A stretch of DNA of 63,311 bases from contig CADAZW010000001.1 of assembly GCA_902792555.1 (NCBI GenBank), positions 1 through 63,311 on the forward strand. Direction: 5' to 3'. The DNA comes from an uncultured Bacteroidales bacterium. Lineage in GTDB: Bacteria > Bacteroidota > Bacteroidia > Bacteroidales > Bacteroidaceae. Positions 9,473 through 19,082 of this stretch are shown piece after piece (position 1 is the stretch's first letter; each line of letters starts with the position of its first letter). The notes below the pieces were generated by a model. It was not told the origin of the DNA, did not search any database, and saw only the letters and a program-made list of their open reading frames with translations. Position numbers and translations under genes: made by a program.

Positions 9473-10654
9473 ATGATATACAACTTCGACAAGCACATAG
9501 AACGCACGGGCACCGACAGCCTCAAATACGACGTGCTCTTCAATCAGCTGGGGCGCAGCGACGTCACACCACTGTGGGTGGCTGACATGGACTTTGAGAC
9601 CCCGCCTTTCGTGATGAGAGCCATCCGGGAGCGGCTGGAGCAGCAAATTCTGGGCTACACCCTACCCCCCGACAGATTCTACCATAGTGTAATCAACTGG
9701 ATGAAGCGCCGCCACAGCGTAATCCTCAAAAAGGAGGACGTCCATTTCCTACCGGGCATTGTGCCTGCCATCCACCATGCCATCTGCGCCCTTACCGACA
9801 AGGGCGACAAGGTGCTCATCCAACCACCGGTATACCACCCCTTCGGTCATATAATAGATGTCAACGAACGCATTCGCGTGGAGAACCCTCTCCATGTGGT
9901 GGAAGGACGTTTTGAGATAGACTTTACCGACCTGGAGCAGAAGTTGCCGGGATGCAAGATGATGATTCTCTGCAATCCTCATAACCCTGGCGGCACAGTG
10001 TGGGCTACAGAAGTGCTGCAGCGCGTGGCCCGTCTGTGCAAGCAGCACGGTGTAATAGTGCTGAGCGACGAGATTCACTCCGACATGACACACCATGCCT
10101 ACCGCTACACGCCCTTCGTCAGCACATGCCCGGAAGCACGCGACATCACCATCGCCATGAATGCTCCGAGCAAGGCTTTCAATATGCCTGGCATAGTGGT
10201 GTCCTACTGCTACAGTCTCAGCCCCACCCTGCGCCAAAAATTCTACTCATTCCTCGACCAGGCCGACGTAGCCTTGGGCAATATCTTTGCCTACGGATGC
10301 CTTGAGGCATGCTACACTGCTGAGGGTGAAGACTGGCTCAACCAAATGCTCGATTACGTGCATGGCAACATCCAGGCTGTTAGCGACTTCCTCAGCCGCC
10401 ACTGCCCGATGATCAAGCCCATGCAGACCGAAGCATCTTTCCTCGTTTTCCTCGACAATAGCGCAATGCCTTTCTCCACTCCCGAAGAGCTGCAGGCGTT
10501 TTATCTTGGACAGGCCGGCCTCTACCTCAACGAAGGGCAGACCTTCGGCAAGGAAGGCGCCAAATTCATGCGCCTCAACGTGGCCCTGCCGCGTGCCGAA
10601 CTGACTGCCGCACTACAAAAACTGCGTAAAGCCTATGCAGAAATAGGTAAATAA
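9473..10654 (+). CDS. PLP-dependent aminotransferase, PatB/MalY type (cystathionine beta-lyase-like)
   Basis: 393 residues from the ATG at 9473; the open frame extends to a TTG at 9461 but the ATG gives the normal MIYNFDK beginning. Fold type I aminotransferase. WVADMDFETPP near the N-terminus is the signature of the MalY/PatB branch, CNPHNPGG is the substrate/PLP loop, LSDEIHSDM holds the PLP-contacting Asp, and APSKAFNMPG carries the Schiff-base lysine. Family members cleave C-S bonds in cystathionine or cysteine conjugates; MalY also acts as a regulator in E. coli. It sits alone between the permease and the peptidase genes with no sulfur-metabolism neighbour, so the physiological substrate is open. 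Confidence 0.85.
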   Translation: MIYNFDKHIERTGTDSLKYDVLFNQLGRSDVTPLWVADMDFETPPFVMRAIRERLEQQILGYTLPPDRFYHSVINWMKRRHSVILKKEDVHFLPGIVPAIHHAICALTDKGDKVLIQPPVYHPFGHIIDVNERIRVENPLHVVEGRFEIDFTDLEQKLPGCKMMILCNPHNPGGTVWATEVLQRVARLCKQHGVIVLSDEIHSDMTHHAYRYTPFVSTCPEARDITIAMNAPSKAFNMPGIVVSYCYSLSPTLRQKFYSFLDQADVALGNIFAYGCLEACYTAEGEDWLNQMLDYVHGNIQAVSDFLSRHCPMIKPMQTEASFLVFLDNSAMPFSTPEELQAFYLGQAGLYLNEGQTFGKEGAKFMRLNVALPRAELTAALQKLRKAYAEIGK

Positions 10655-10698
10655 TTGATATTTACAACACATATTTCCTACTTTCCGAAAAAAAGTAG

Positions 10699-10706
10699 TA
10701 ACTTTG
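10699..10706 (+). promoter_or_regulatory. -7 promoter box before the proline peptidase gene
   Basis: TAACTTTG fits TAnnTTTG, 33 nt before the ATG at 10740. It overlaps the right arm of a small inverted repeat (CTACTTT at 10678-10684, AAAGTAG at 10692-10698), which could be an operator or a weak terminator of the preceding gene. Confidence 0.6.
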
Positions 10707-10739
10707 CCTTTCAACACATCCATTTAAGATCTTAGCCTT

Positions 10740-12140
10740 ATGTTTAGCAAAGATATTTACATCATGCGCCGCAAGGCCCTGGCCGACAAGGTGGGTAGCG
10801 GACTCATCATCATCCTGGGCAACAACGAGAGCCCGGCTAACTATCCCAACAACTGCTACACCTTCCGCCAGGATAGCAGCTTCCTCTATTTCTTCGGTGC
10901 CCAGCGCGACGGCCTTGCCGGAGTAATCGACGTTGACAATGATGCAGAATACTTCCTTGGCGACGATATTGACATCGACGACATCGTTTGGTACGGCTCC
11001 GTCGACAGCGTTAGCGACATGGCCTCCGCAGCAGGAGTGAAGGAGAGCGCGCCCTTTGGCAAACTGAGCCAACTGGTAGAGGCCGCCAAGGCCAGCGGAC
11101 AGGATATCCATTTCCTGCCGCCCTACCGCCACGACAACAAAATACTGCTGCAAGAGCTGCTGGGCATAAAGCCCGCTGAGCAGAAGGCCGCCGCCTCGCT
11201 CAAGCTCATCAAGGCCATCGTTGACCTCCGCTCCACCAAGAGCGACGAGGAAATCAAGGAGATAGAGCGCGCCTGCTCCATCGGCTTCAAGATGCACACT
11301 ACAGCCATGAAGCTGGCACAGCCCGGAGTGACCGAGCATTTCATTGGCGGCACCATCGACGGAATTGCACGTTCACTAGGCAGCAAGGTCTCATTTGCGT
11401 CCATCGTCACCATGCATGGCGAGATTCTCCATGGCGCACCCAAGATGAACTATCTGGAGGCTGGCCGCCTGCTGCTGGTTGACGCCGGCGCCGAGACTGT
11501 CAACAACTATTGCTCCGACCACACCCGCACCACCCCCATAAGCGGCAAGTTCACCCACCGCCAGCGCGACATCTACACCATTGTGGAGCAAGCTCACGAC
11601 CTCGCCCTCGGCATGGCCAAGCCCGACGTCAAATACTACGATGTCCACATGGAGGTATGCCGCCACATCACCAATGGCCTTAAAGACCTCGGCCTGATGA
11701 AGGGCGACACCGAGGAGGCTGTGCAGGCAGGCGCCCATGCCCTGTTCCTGCCCCACGGACTGGGCCACATGATGGGCATCGACGTCCACGACATGGAAGA
11801 CCTCGGCCAGATATATGTAGGCTACGACGACGAGATACAACCCTCCTCCCAGTTTGGCACCGCCAGCCTGCGCATGGGCCGTCGCCTGCAGAAGGGATTC
11901 GTAATCACCGACGAGCCAGGCATCTATTTCATACCCGACCTCATCGACTACTGGAAAGCCAACAACATCAACACCCAGTTCCTCGACTTCGATGCAATCG
12001 AAAAATACAAGGACTTCGGCGGCATCCGCATTGAGGACGACCTGCTCATCACTGATGAAGGCGCACGATTCCTCGGCAAGGACATCATTCCCTATCATGC
12101 CGACGACGTGGAGAAATACGTGGCAGAATTCCACTATTAG
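10740..12140 (+). CDS. pepP: Xaa-Pro aminopeptidase (M24B, PepP-like)
   Basis: 466 residues, the usual length for M24B proline aminopeptidases. The N-terminal third is a creatinase/AMP_N-type domain; the pita-bread catalytic domain starts near residue 180. Metal ligands are visible in order: Asp in LLLVDAGAE, Asp in CSDHTRTT, His in LPHGLGHMMGID, Glu in ITDEPGIYF and Glu in GGIRIEDD. Role: removes N-terminal residues preceding proline in the cytoplasm, using two metal ions. There is no signal peptide. The gene has its own -7 box upstream and is followed after 85 bp by a secreted C1 peptidase gene. Confidence 0.88.
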   Translation: MFSKDIYIMRRKALADKVGSGLIIILGNNESPANYPNNCYTFRQDSSFLYFFGAQRDGLAGVIDVDNDAEYFLGDDIDIDDIVWYGSVDSVSDMASAAGVKESAPFGKLSQLVEAAKASGQDIHFLPPYRHDNKILLQELLGIKPAEQKAAASLKLIKAIVDLRSTKSDEEIKEIERACSIGFKMHTTAMKLAQPGVTEHFIGGTIDGIARSLGSKVSFASIVTMHGEILHGAPKMNYLEAGRLLLVDAGAETVNNYCSDHTRTTPISGKFTHRQRDIYTIVEQAHDLALGMAKPDVKYYDVHMEVCRHITNGLKDLGLMKGDTEEAVQAGAHALFLPHGLGHMMGIDVHDMEDLGQIYVGYDDEIQPSSQFGTASLRMGRRLQKGFVITDEPGIYFIPDLIDYWKANNINTQFLDFDAIEKYKDFGGIRIEDDLLITDEGARFLGKDIIPYHADDVEKYVAEFHY

Positions 12141-12225
12141 GAAATAATCCCTCTGAAGAACAAAAACTATCGGCTCAACCACTTAACAGCTAAAAAACCA
12201 GATAACCAAAACATAACAAATTACT

Positions 12226-13425
12226 ATGAAGATCACCAAACTCTTTGCGGCCATGATAGCCGCAGCCGCGCTCATCAGCAGCGCCCCCGTGATGGCAGAC
12301 GATGCCGACACCACCAAGTTCACCGTTGTAAAGGAAATCCCCGTCACCTCCGTCAAGGACCAGCACCGCTCTGGCACCTGCTGGGCTTTCTCCAGCCTCG
12401 GATTCCTGGAGGCCGAAATCCTGCGCAACACCGGCAAGACCTACGACCTCGCTGAGGCCTACGTAATCTACAAAACCTACATCGACCGCGCCGTAGCCAA
12501 CGTCAGGATGCATGGCGACGTAAGCTGGTCGCAGGGCGGCAGCTTCTACGATGTCCTCTACTGCCTCAAGAATTACGGCATGATGCCAGAAAGCGCCGTC
12601 ACCCCCGCCGGCAGCCTCTATGGCGACACTCTATTCAACCACTCTGAGCTGGAGAAGGCCGCACAGGGCTACCTCGGAGCCTTCACCGGCCCCAATGCCA
12701 AGGTCAATACCATCTCCAAGTGCTGGCAGAAACCCTTCGAGGCCATCCTCGAGGCATACCTCGGCCCCATGCCCGACACCTTTGAGTATGAAGGCAAGAC
12801 CTACACCCCGCAGACCTTCGCACAGAGCCTCGGAGTCAATGCCGACGACTACGTGAGCCTCACCTCCTTCACCCACCATCCCTTCTACACCCAGTTTGCC
12901 GTTGAGGTGCAAGACAACTGGCGCTGGGGACTGAGCTACAACCTGCCCCTCGATGAGCTGATGGAGACCATGGACAATGCCATCATGAATGGCTATACCG
13001 TTGCATGGGGTGCCGACGTTAGCGAAAAGTATTTCAACCGCAACAGCACCAGCATCGCCTCCGTTCCCGCCGATGCCAAGAACACCAGCACCGAGGGCAG
13101 CGACCAGGAGCGCTGGATTGGCAAGTCAGCCGAGAAGAAAGATGCCTTCAACTCATCCGACGAGAAGACCATCACCCAGGAGCTGCGCCAGGAAGGCTTC
13201 GACAACTGGGAGACCACCGACGACCACGGCATGCTGCTCTATGGCATTGCCAAGGACCAGAACGGCAAGGAGTACTACATGATGAAGAACTCCTGGGGCA
13301 AGTACGGCAAGTACAAGGGATTTGCCTACATCTCCAAGCCCTACGCAGCCTACAAGACCATCAACATCGTGGTCAACAAGAAGGCTGTGCCCAAGCACAT
13401 TGCAAAGGCCATCGGCCTCAAGTAG
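12226..13425 (+). CDS. exported C1B cysteine peptidase (aminopeptidase C / bleomycin hydrolase-like)
   Basis: 399 residues. An N-terminal signal peptide (MKITKLFAAMIAAAALISS, cleavage near VMA) makes this an exported form, unlike the cytoplasmic PepC of Gram-positives. The papain-type catalytic set is complete: Gln46 and Cys52 in KDQHRSGTCWAFSS, His334 in DDHGMLLYG and Asn355 in MKNSWGKYG. The large insertion between Cys and His is typical of the C1B branch. Inferred role: peptide trimming in the periplasm. It ends just before a strong hairpin terminator at 13453-13486. Confidence 0.87.
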   Translation: MKITKLFAAMIAAAALISSAPVMADDADTTKFTVVKEIPVTSVKDQHRSGTCWAFSSLGFLEAEILRNTGKTYDLAEAYVIYKTYIDRAVANVRMHGDVSWSQGGSFYDVLYCLKNYGMMPESAVTPAGSLYGDTLFNHSELEKAAQGYLGAFTGPNAKVNTISKCWQKPFEAILEAYLGPMPDTFEYEGKTYTPQTFAQSLGVNADDYVSLTSFTHHPFYTQFAVEVQDNWRWGLSYNLPLDELMETMDNAIMNGYTVAWGADVSEKYFNRNSTSIASVPADAKNTSTEGSDQERWIGKSAEKKDAFNSSDEKTITQELRQEGFDNWETTDDHGMLLYGIAKDQNGKEYYMMKNSWGKYGKYKGFAYISKPYAAYKTINIVVNKKAVPKHIAKAIGLK

Positions 13426-13452
13426 GAACACATACACCAATCCCCCATACAA

Positions 13453-13486
13453 AAGGAGGAGTGCCCCACCCTGGGCGCTCCTCCTT
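13453..13486 (+). terminator. hairpin terminator after the C1 peptidase gene
   Basis: A 14-bp stem with one G-U pair: AAGGAGGAGTGCCC at 13453-13466 and GGGCGCTCCTCCTT at 13473-13486, loop of 6. The tail is T-poor but the position right after the stop fits termination. Confidence 0.75.
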
Positions 13487-13699
13487 ATCGTTTACATAAG
13501 TTGACTTCCCGTTAAATCTTTCTCTCTTTTATTTAACTTATAGCCCATTTACGGCTTTTTAACGTATGAGTTTAGGGCTGTATTCAGAAATTTGTCGTAC
13601 CTTTACACGTCAAATTAGGGGTAATGTGCCCCTGCACTGACGCGCAGCCCCCTCGCAGCGCTGCATCCGGCGACGAAAATAATATAAAAATAATATATA

Positions 13700-15427
13700 A
13701 TGAGCTACAAATGGAAGCTACAATCTCTCACCCCTCAAACCAAGGAAGCAGCTAAGCTGCTGACTGACGAGATTGGCATCAACCCAATCCTCGGACCTAT
13801 CCTGATGAGGCGCGGCGTCCGCACTCCCCGCGAGGCGAAGAAATTCTTCCGCCCGCAGCTGACCGATCTGCTGGACCCGTTTGAGATGAAGGATATGGAC
13901 AAAGCCGTTGACCGCCTCAACCGCGCCATCGGCATGAAGGAGAAAATCCTTGTTTACGGAGACTACGACGTGGATGGCTGCACAGCCGTCACCTTGGTCT
14001 ACAAGTTCCTCCACGAGTTCTACTCCAATGTGAGCTATTACATCCCCGACCGTCTGGATGACGGCTACGGCATCAGCTTCAAGGCCATCGACCGCGCCGT
14101 CAGCCTTGGAGTGAGCGTCATCATCATCCTCGACTGCGGCATCAAGGCAAACGAAGAAATCAAGTATGCCGCCAAGTTCGGCATCGACTTCATCGTCTGC
14201 GACCACCATGTGCCCGACGACGAGCTGCCGCCGGCCTATGCCATCCTCGACCCCAAGCGCAAGGACGAGACCTATCCCTACGGCGACCTCTCAGGCTGCG
14301 GCATCGGATTCAAGCTCATGCAGGCCTTTGCCCAGAACAACGGCATCGAGTTCGGGCGGCTCGTACCCCTGCTCGAGCTATGCGCCGTCAGCATAGCCGC
14401 CGACCTGGTGCCAATACTCGGCGAGAACCGCATACTGGCCTACCACGGGCTCCGGCAGCTCAATGCCAACCCCAGCGTAGGACTGCAAGCCATCATACAG
14501 ACCTGCGGACTCAGCGGCAAGGAGATAGGCATCACCGACGTCATGTTCCGCATCGGACCGCGCATCAACGCCTCAGGCCGCATACAAAACGGCGGCGAGA
14601 CCATCGAGCTGCTCATTGAGCGCAACCTTGACGAAGCCATCGCCAAGGCCAACACCATCAACAATTACAACGAGGCCCGCAAGGACATCGATAAGCAGAT
14701 GACCGAGGAAGCCAATGCCATTGTCAATAAGCTCACCAACCTGGAGGACCGCCGCAGCATAGTCGTCTACAATAAGGAATGGCATAAGGGCGTCGTAGGC
14801 ATCGTAGCCTCGCGCCTCACCGAGCTTTACTACCGCCCCACCATCGTGCTGGCACTTGACGACGACGGCAACCTCACCGGCTCGGCACGCTCCGTGGCTG
14901 AATTTGACATTTACTCCGGCATCGAGAGCTGCAAGGACCTCCTCCAGAACTTCGGCGGCCACACCTACGCCGTAGGCCTCAGCCTGCGCGAGGAGAACGT
15001 CAAGGAGTTCATACGCCGCTTTGAGAAATACGTGGAGGAGCATATAGAGGAAGAGCAGACCGAGGCCACGCTGAGCATCGACGCCGAGCTCAATTTCTCC
15101 GACATCACTCCCCAGCTCTACGCCGACCTCAAGAAACTGCGCCCCTTCGGCCCGGAAAATCCAGAGCCACTCTTCTGCACAAACAATGTCTATGACTACG
15201 GCACCAGCAAGGTCGTAGGACGCGGCCAGGAGCACATCAAGCTGGAGCTGGTGGACAACAAGTCCAACAATATCCTCAACGGCATCGCCTTCGGCCAGAG
15301 CAGCCACGCCCGCTTCATCAAGACCAAGCGAGCCTTCAACATCTGCTACACCATAGCAGAGAATATCTACAAACACGGCGAGATACAACTGCAAATTGAA
15401 GATATCCAACCTGCCGACCACGAATAG
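13700..15427 (+). CDS. recJ: single-stranded-DNA-specific exonuclease RecJ
   Basis: 575 residues, normal for RecJ. The DHH phosphoesterase core is present: GDYDVDG at residues 87-93 (Asp88, Asp90, Asp92), LDCGIK with Asp145, and CDHHVPDD with the DHH triplet at 168-170. The DHHA1 nucleic-acid-binding part follows, with FGGHTYAVGLSL near residue 420, and an OB-like C-terminus. Role: 5'-3' degradation of single-stranded DNA in recombination and mismatch repair, usually with RecQ, whose gene overlaps the 3' end by 32 nt. A possible -7 relative (TACCTTTA, 13598-13605) lies about 95 nt upstream. Confidence 0.95.
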   Translation: MSYKWKLQSLTPQTKEAAKLLTDEIGINPILGPILMRRGVRTPREAKKFFRPQLTDLLDPFEMKDMDKAVDRLNRAIGMKEKILVYGDYDVDGCTAVTLVYKFLHEFYSNVSYYIPDRLDDGYGISFKAIDRAVSLGVSVIIILDCGIKANEEIKYAAKFGIDFIVCDHHVPDDELPPAYAILDPKRKDETYPYGDLSGCGIGFKLMQAFAQNNGIEFGRLVPLLELCAVSIAADLVPILGENRILAYHGLRQLNANPSVGLQAIIQTCGLSGKEIGITDVMFRIGPRINASGRIQNGGETIELLIERNLDEAIAKANTINNYNEARKDIDKQMTEEANAIVNKLTNLEDRRSIVVYNKEWHKGVVGIVASRLTELYYRPTIVLALDDDGNLTGSARSVAEFDIYSGIESCKDLLQNFGGHTYAVGLSLREENVKEFIRRFEKYVEEHIEEEQTEATLSIDAELNFSDITPQLYADLKKLRPFGPENPEPLFCTNNVYDYGTSKVVGRGQEHIKLELVDNKSNNILNGIAFGQSSHARFIKTKRAFNICYTIAENIYKHGEIQLQIEDIQPADHE

Positions 15428-17357
15428 CGAGCCTGCATCCTCACTCTCCCTGGAGCAGCTCTCCCTCGGTATCCTCAAGCAATATTGGGGCTACACATCC
15501 TTTCGCGGCATACAGCAGCAGATCATCAGCAGCATATGCAGCGGCCGCGACACCCTGGGCCTCATGCCCACCGGCGGCGGCAAGAGCATCACCTTCCAGG
15601 TGCCGTCGCTCATGATGGATGGAGTATGCATCGTCATCACACCCCTCATAGCCCTGATGAAGGACCAGGTGGCCCACCTGCGCGACCGCGGCATCAAGGC
15701 CACAGCCGTCTATTCCGGCATGTCGCGCCAGGAGGTGCTCACCGCTCTCGACAACTGCATCCTCGGCGGCTACAAGTTTCTCTACATCTCTCCCGAGCGT
15801 CTTACCAGCGAACTGTTTCAAGTCAAGCTCGCCCACATGCACGTCAACTTCGTCACCGTTGACGAGGCTCACTGCATCTCCCAGTGGGGCTACGACTTCC
15901 GCCCCTCCTATCTCAACATCTCGCTCATCCGCAAGCTCAAGCCCGAGGCCCCACTGCTTGCCATCACCGCCACCGCCACGCCCCGAGTGGTGGACGACAT
16001 CCAACAGCAGCTCCAGTTTCGCCAGCCGTGCGTCATGCGCATGAGCTTTGAGCGAAGCAACCTCAGCTATATAGTGCGCGAAACCAACAACAAGGAGACT
16101 GCACTCATCCAAATCCTGCAGCAGACCGAGGGTTCCACCATCGTCTATACGCGCAACCGTGAGCAGACAGCCGAGATAGCAAAATCCCTCGCCAGCCACG
16201 ACATCAGCGCCCTCCACTACCATGCCGGCCTTGAGAATGCCGACAAGGACACCCGCCAGCAGCTGTGGCAAGACGGCCTGGCGCGGGTAATGGTCTGCAC
16301 CAACGCCTTCGGCATGGGCATCGACAAGGCCGACGTGCGCCAGGTCATCCACGTAGGAGTGCCCGACAGCATCGAGGCATATTTCCAAGAGGCAGGCCGC
16401 GCAGGCCGCGACGGCAAGCCGGCACAGGCCATCCTGCTCAAGAGCCCCTACGACGTAAGCACCCTGCGCCGGCACATCGACGCCGCATTCCCCTCCAAGC
16501 AGTTCATACGCGAAGCCTATCAGAACATCTGCTACTACTACGAGCTGGCCGTGGGCGACGGCAACGGGCTGTGCAAGGAGTTTAACATCAACGACTTCTG
16601 CCGCGTCTTCCACTATTTCCCCCTGCCCCTGCTCAGCGCCTTCCGCATACTGGAGCACGCAGGCTACCTGCGCTATGCCGACCCCGAGGACAGCCAGTCG
16701 TGCGTCAAGATTATCCTTGACAAAAACGAGCTCTACCGCTTTCAGCACCTGCCCCAGCAGTGCGACCAGGTGCTACAGGCACTCATGCGCAACTACAACG
16801 GCCTCTTTGCCGACCTCATGCCCATTGAGGAGGTGCTGCTTGCACAGCGCACCAAGCTCAGCGCGGGGGAAGTCTATCAGGCGCTCATCACCCTCAGCAA
16901 CTTCGGCATCATCCACTATATCCCCTTCAAGCGCGTGGCCCATATCACCTTCATGCAGAGTCGCGTGGATACCGACGAGGTCGCCTTCTCCAACGAAGTC
17001 TATGAGCACCGCCGCATGGAGCTGGTGCAGCGCGTGCAGGCCATGATTCGCTACATCACAGCCCAGTCCACCTGCCGCAGCAGACTGATGCTCGAATATT
17101 TCGGACAGACCGACGCCGCCGACTGCGGTCACTGCGACGTATGCCAGGCCAACGGCTATCACCGCCACGCCACCGACACCGCCCACACCGAGCAAGCCCA
17201 GCAGGCCGTAATAGCACTGCTGCAGGACGGCAAGCCACACCCTCATACAGAGATAAAGGCACTGCCCATCTCGCCCGACGCACTACGCCAGGCCATAGAA
17301 ACCCTCATGGCCGAAGGCGAGATAATCTACCGCGACGGGCTGTTCACAATAGCATAG
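15396..17357 (+). CDS. recQ: ATP-dependent DNA helicase RecQ
   Basis: 653 residues. Walker A TGGGKS at 59-64, DEAH box at 156-159, motif VI QEAGRAGRDG near 331-340, and a RecQ zinc-binding cysteine set (CRSR, CGHCDVC) near residues 559-583. A winged-helix segment sits around residues 470-540, before the late cysteine cluster. The frame has no ATG before the Walker A region: the first methionine codon is inside LMPTGG, so translation must begin at a non-ATG codon. TTG at 15396, overlapping the end of recJ by 32 nt, is the best choice; this suggests translational coupling. Role: 3'-5' unwinding that feeds RecJ in recombination repair. Confidence 0.92.
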   Translation: MKISNLPTTNSEPASSLSLEQLSLGILKQYWGYTSFRGIQQQIISSICSGRDTLGLMPTGGGKSITFQVPSLMMDGVCIVITPLIALMKDQVAHLRDRGIKATAVYSGMSRQEVLTALDNCILGGYKFLYISPERLTSELFQVKLAHMHVNFVTVDEAHCISQWGYDFRPSYLNISLIRKLKPEAPLLAITATATPRVVDDIQQQLQFRQPCVMRMSFERSNLSYIVRETNNKETALIQILQQTEGSTIVYTRNREQTAEIAKSLASHDISALHYHAGLENADKDTRQQLWQDGLARVMVCTNAFGMGIDKADVRQVIHVGVPDSIEAYFQEAGRAGRDGKPAQAILLKSPYDVSTLRRHIDAAFPSKQFIREAYQNICYYYELAVGDGNGLCKEFNINDFCRVFHYFPLPLLSAFRILEHAGYLRYADPEDSQSCVKIILDKNELYRFQHLPQQCDQVLQALMRNYNGLFADLMPIEEVLLAQRTKLSAGEVYQALITLSNFGIIHYIPFKRVAHITFMQSRVDTDEVAFSNEVYEHRRMELVQRVQAMIRYITAQSTCRSRLMLEYFGQTDAADCGHCDVCQANGYHRHATDTAHTEQAQQAVIALLQDGKPHPHTEIKALPISPDALRQAIETLMAEGEIIYRDGLFTIA

Positions 17358-17384
17358 CCCCAACCCAACAATAAAAAACCTGCA

Positions 17385-17424
17385 ACTGCCACTATAGTCC
17401 CTATAATTCCTATAGTCCCTATAA
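17385..17424. repeat. 9-bp CTATAGTNN-type tandem repeat before aroB
   Basis: Imperfect repeats of ACTATAGTC/CCTATAATT type lie between the recQ stop and the aroB start. The same motif family occurs before dnaB and nqrB. Confidence 0.65.
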
Positions 17425-17435
17425 AAAATAAATCC

Positions 17436-18476
17436 ATGCTCCCCATCATCTTCACCGACAATGCCGCCCGGCAACTGGGCTCCATCATAGCAGCCACCCC
17501 CCACGACAGCCTCTTCATCCTCTGCGATGAAAACACCGCCCGCCTCTGCCTGCCCAAGATTCCGGACACTCAGGCTTTCAAGCTCATCACCATCCCCTCC
17601 GGCGACACCAGCAAGACCCTGCAGAGCCTCACCCATGTGTGGCAACAGCTGCAGGAGGGCGGCGCCACGCGCCACTCTCTCCTCGTCAACCTGGGCGGCG
17701 GCATGGTCACCGACCTCGGCGGCTTCGCGGCCAGCACCTTCAAGCGCGGCATCACCTTCATCAACATCCCCACCACCCTCCTCGCCATGGTCGATGCCTC
17801 CGTGGGCGGCAAGACCGGCATCAACTTCGGCGGACTCAAGAATGAGGTGGGCGTCTTCAGCAATGCGCAGCAGGTAATCATCGACACCCAGTTCCTTAGC
17901 ACCCTCGACCGCGAGAACCTCCTCTCCGGCTATGCCGAGATGATTAAGCACGCCCTCATCAACTCCGTCGATGAGTGGGCAGAGCTCCTGTGCTATGTCC
18001 CCGACAGCAGCAACCTTGCCCCCCTCGGCCCGATGCTGAAGACCAACATCCAAGTCAAGGAGCGCATAGTGGAGGCTGACCCCCACGAGCAGGGACTGCG
18101 CAAAGCCCTCAACCTCGGCCACACCGTAGGTCACGCCCTCGAGAGCTTCGCCATGGCCGCCGGCCGCCCCGTGCTCCACGGCTATGCCGTAGCCTGGGGC
18201 CTCGTCTGCGAACTCTACCTCAGCGCCATCAAGACAGGCTTCCCCACCACGCCGCTGCGCCAAACAGCCGCCTACATCCGCCTCCACTACGGCCAGCCGG
18301 CCATCGAGTGCAAGCACTACGACCAGCTACTGGAGCTCATGACCCACGACAAGAAAAACACCGGCAGCAGCATCAACTTCACCCTCCTGGCTGACATCGG
18401 CTCACTGCGCCTAAACCAGACCGCCACCCGCGACGAAATCTTCGAGGCCCTCGACTTCCTCCGCGACGGATGCTAA
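17436..18476 (+). CDS. aroB: 3-dehydroquinate synthase
   Basis: 346 residues, matching AroB. NAD-binding and metal motifs are all readable: LVNLGGGMVTDLGGF, DASVGGKTGIN, a zinc ligand Glu in GYAEMIKHALI, and the His pair region NLGHTVGHALES. Role: second step of the shikimate pathway, converting DAHP to 3-dehydroquinate using NAD+ and a divalent metal. It follows recQ after a 78-bp gap that holds 9-bp CTATAGTNN-type repeats. Element A copy 1 lies directly downstream. Confidence 0.94.
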   Translation: MLPIIFTDNAARQLGSIIAATPHDSLFILCDENTARLCLPKIPDTQAFKLITIPSGDTSKTLQSLTHVWQQLQEGGATRHSLLVNLGGGMVTDLGGFAASTFKRGITFINIPTTLLAMVDASVGGKTGINFGGLKNEVGVFSNAQQVIIDTQFLSTLDRENLLSGYAEMIKHALINSVDEWAELLCYVPDSSNLAPLGPMLKTNIQVKERIVEADPHEQGLRKALNLGHTVGHALESFAMAAGRPVLHGYAVAWGLVCELYLSAIKTGFPTTPLRQTAAYIRLHYGQPAIECKHYDQLLELMTHDKKNTGSSINFTLLADIGSLRLNQTATRDEIFEALDFLRDGC

Positions 18477-18497
18477 ACCATGTTATTTCACGATTTT

Positions 18498-18730
18498 ACA
18501 ATTTCACAAATTACAATTTACAACATAGTAAGTCCTGGGACGGAAATTCGTGAAATTCGTAGTTATTTCTTAGACACAAATCATCACAAAAAATCCGTTA
18601 ATTTTCATAGATAATTCGTGAAATTCGTGAAATTCGTAGTAAAAATTTCTGATAAATTTCTGATAATTTCTTTCAATCCGTTTCTTCCGGATCTGGCAAT
18701 AAATTTCAACTCTCAAATTTCAAATTTCAA
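18498..18730 (+). repeat. dispersed element A, copy 1
   Basis: About 230 bp, AT-rich, with internal direct repeats of GAAATTCGT. Nearly the same sequence occurs in reverse at 31771-31994 and, truncated, at 26135-26300. Landmarks in order: a run of ACAATTTCACAAATT type, AGTCCTGGGACGGAAATTCG, ATCATCACAAA, a block of GAAATTCGT repeats, TTTCTGATAATTTC, then TCAAATTTCAAA. No ORF. It fills the gap between aroB and the small HExxH protein. Confidence 0.8.
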
Positions 18731-18734
18731 ATAA

Positions 18735-19070
18735 TTGAAAGTTCTCCTCAACAATATATTCCCCTTTGGCAGCTACATAGCCATCAATCTGTTTGGATTG
18801 GTGCTGAGCCGCCGCCCGCTGAGCAAGGTGGAGCGCAACCATGAGTACATCCATACCCTGCAGCAGCGCGAACTCCTGTGGCTGGGTTTCTATATATGGT
18901 ACGGCATAGAGTGGACCGTCCGCCTCATCGCCACCCGCAGTACCAAGCGCGCCTATTTCTCCATCTCCTTCGAGCGAGAGGCCTACGCTCACCAAGGCGA
19001 CCTTGACTACCGCCACCATCGCCCCTTCTGGGCATGGAGAAAATGCCTGCGCAGCAAGAGCAATCCTTAG
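18735..19070 (+). CDS. small membrane-associated HExxH protein (putative zinc metallopeptidase-like)
   Basis: 111 residues, no ATG in the frame and a stop codon immediately upstream (18732-18734), so TTG at 18735 is the likely start. The protein has an HEYIH motif at residues 36-40, matching the HExxH zinc site of metallopeptidases, followed by an aromatic hydrophobic stretch (residues about 48-65) and FEREAY with Glu80 and Glu82, either of which could be the third ligand. I recognise a recurring small Bacteroidetes protein type but no characterised family. Inference: zinc-binding membrane-associated protein; catalysis unproven. The array of 21-bp units begins 12 bp after the stop. Confidence 0.65.
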   Translation: MKVLLNNIFPFGSYIAINLFGLVLSRRPLSKVERNHEYIHTLQQRELLWLGFYIWYGIEWTVRLIATRSTKRAYFSISFEREAYAHQGDLDYRHHRPFWAWRKCLRSKSNP

Positions 19071-19082
19071 TAGAAACAAAAT

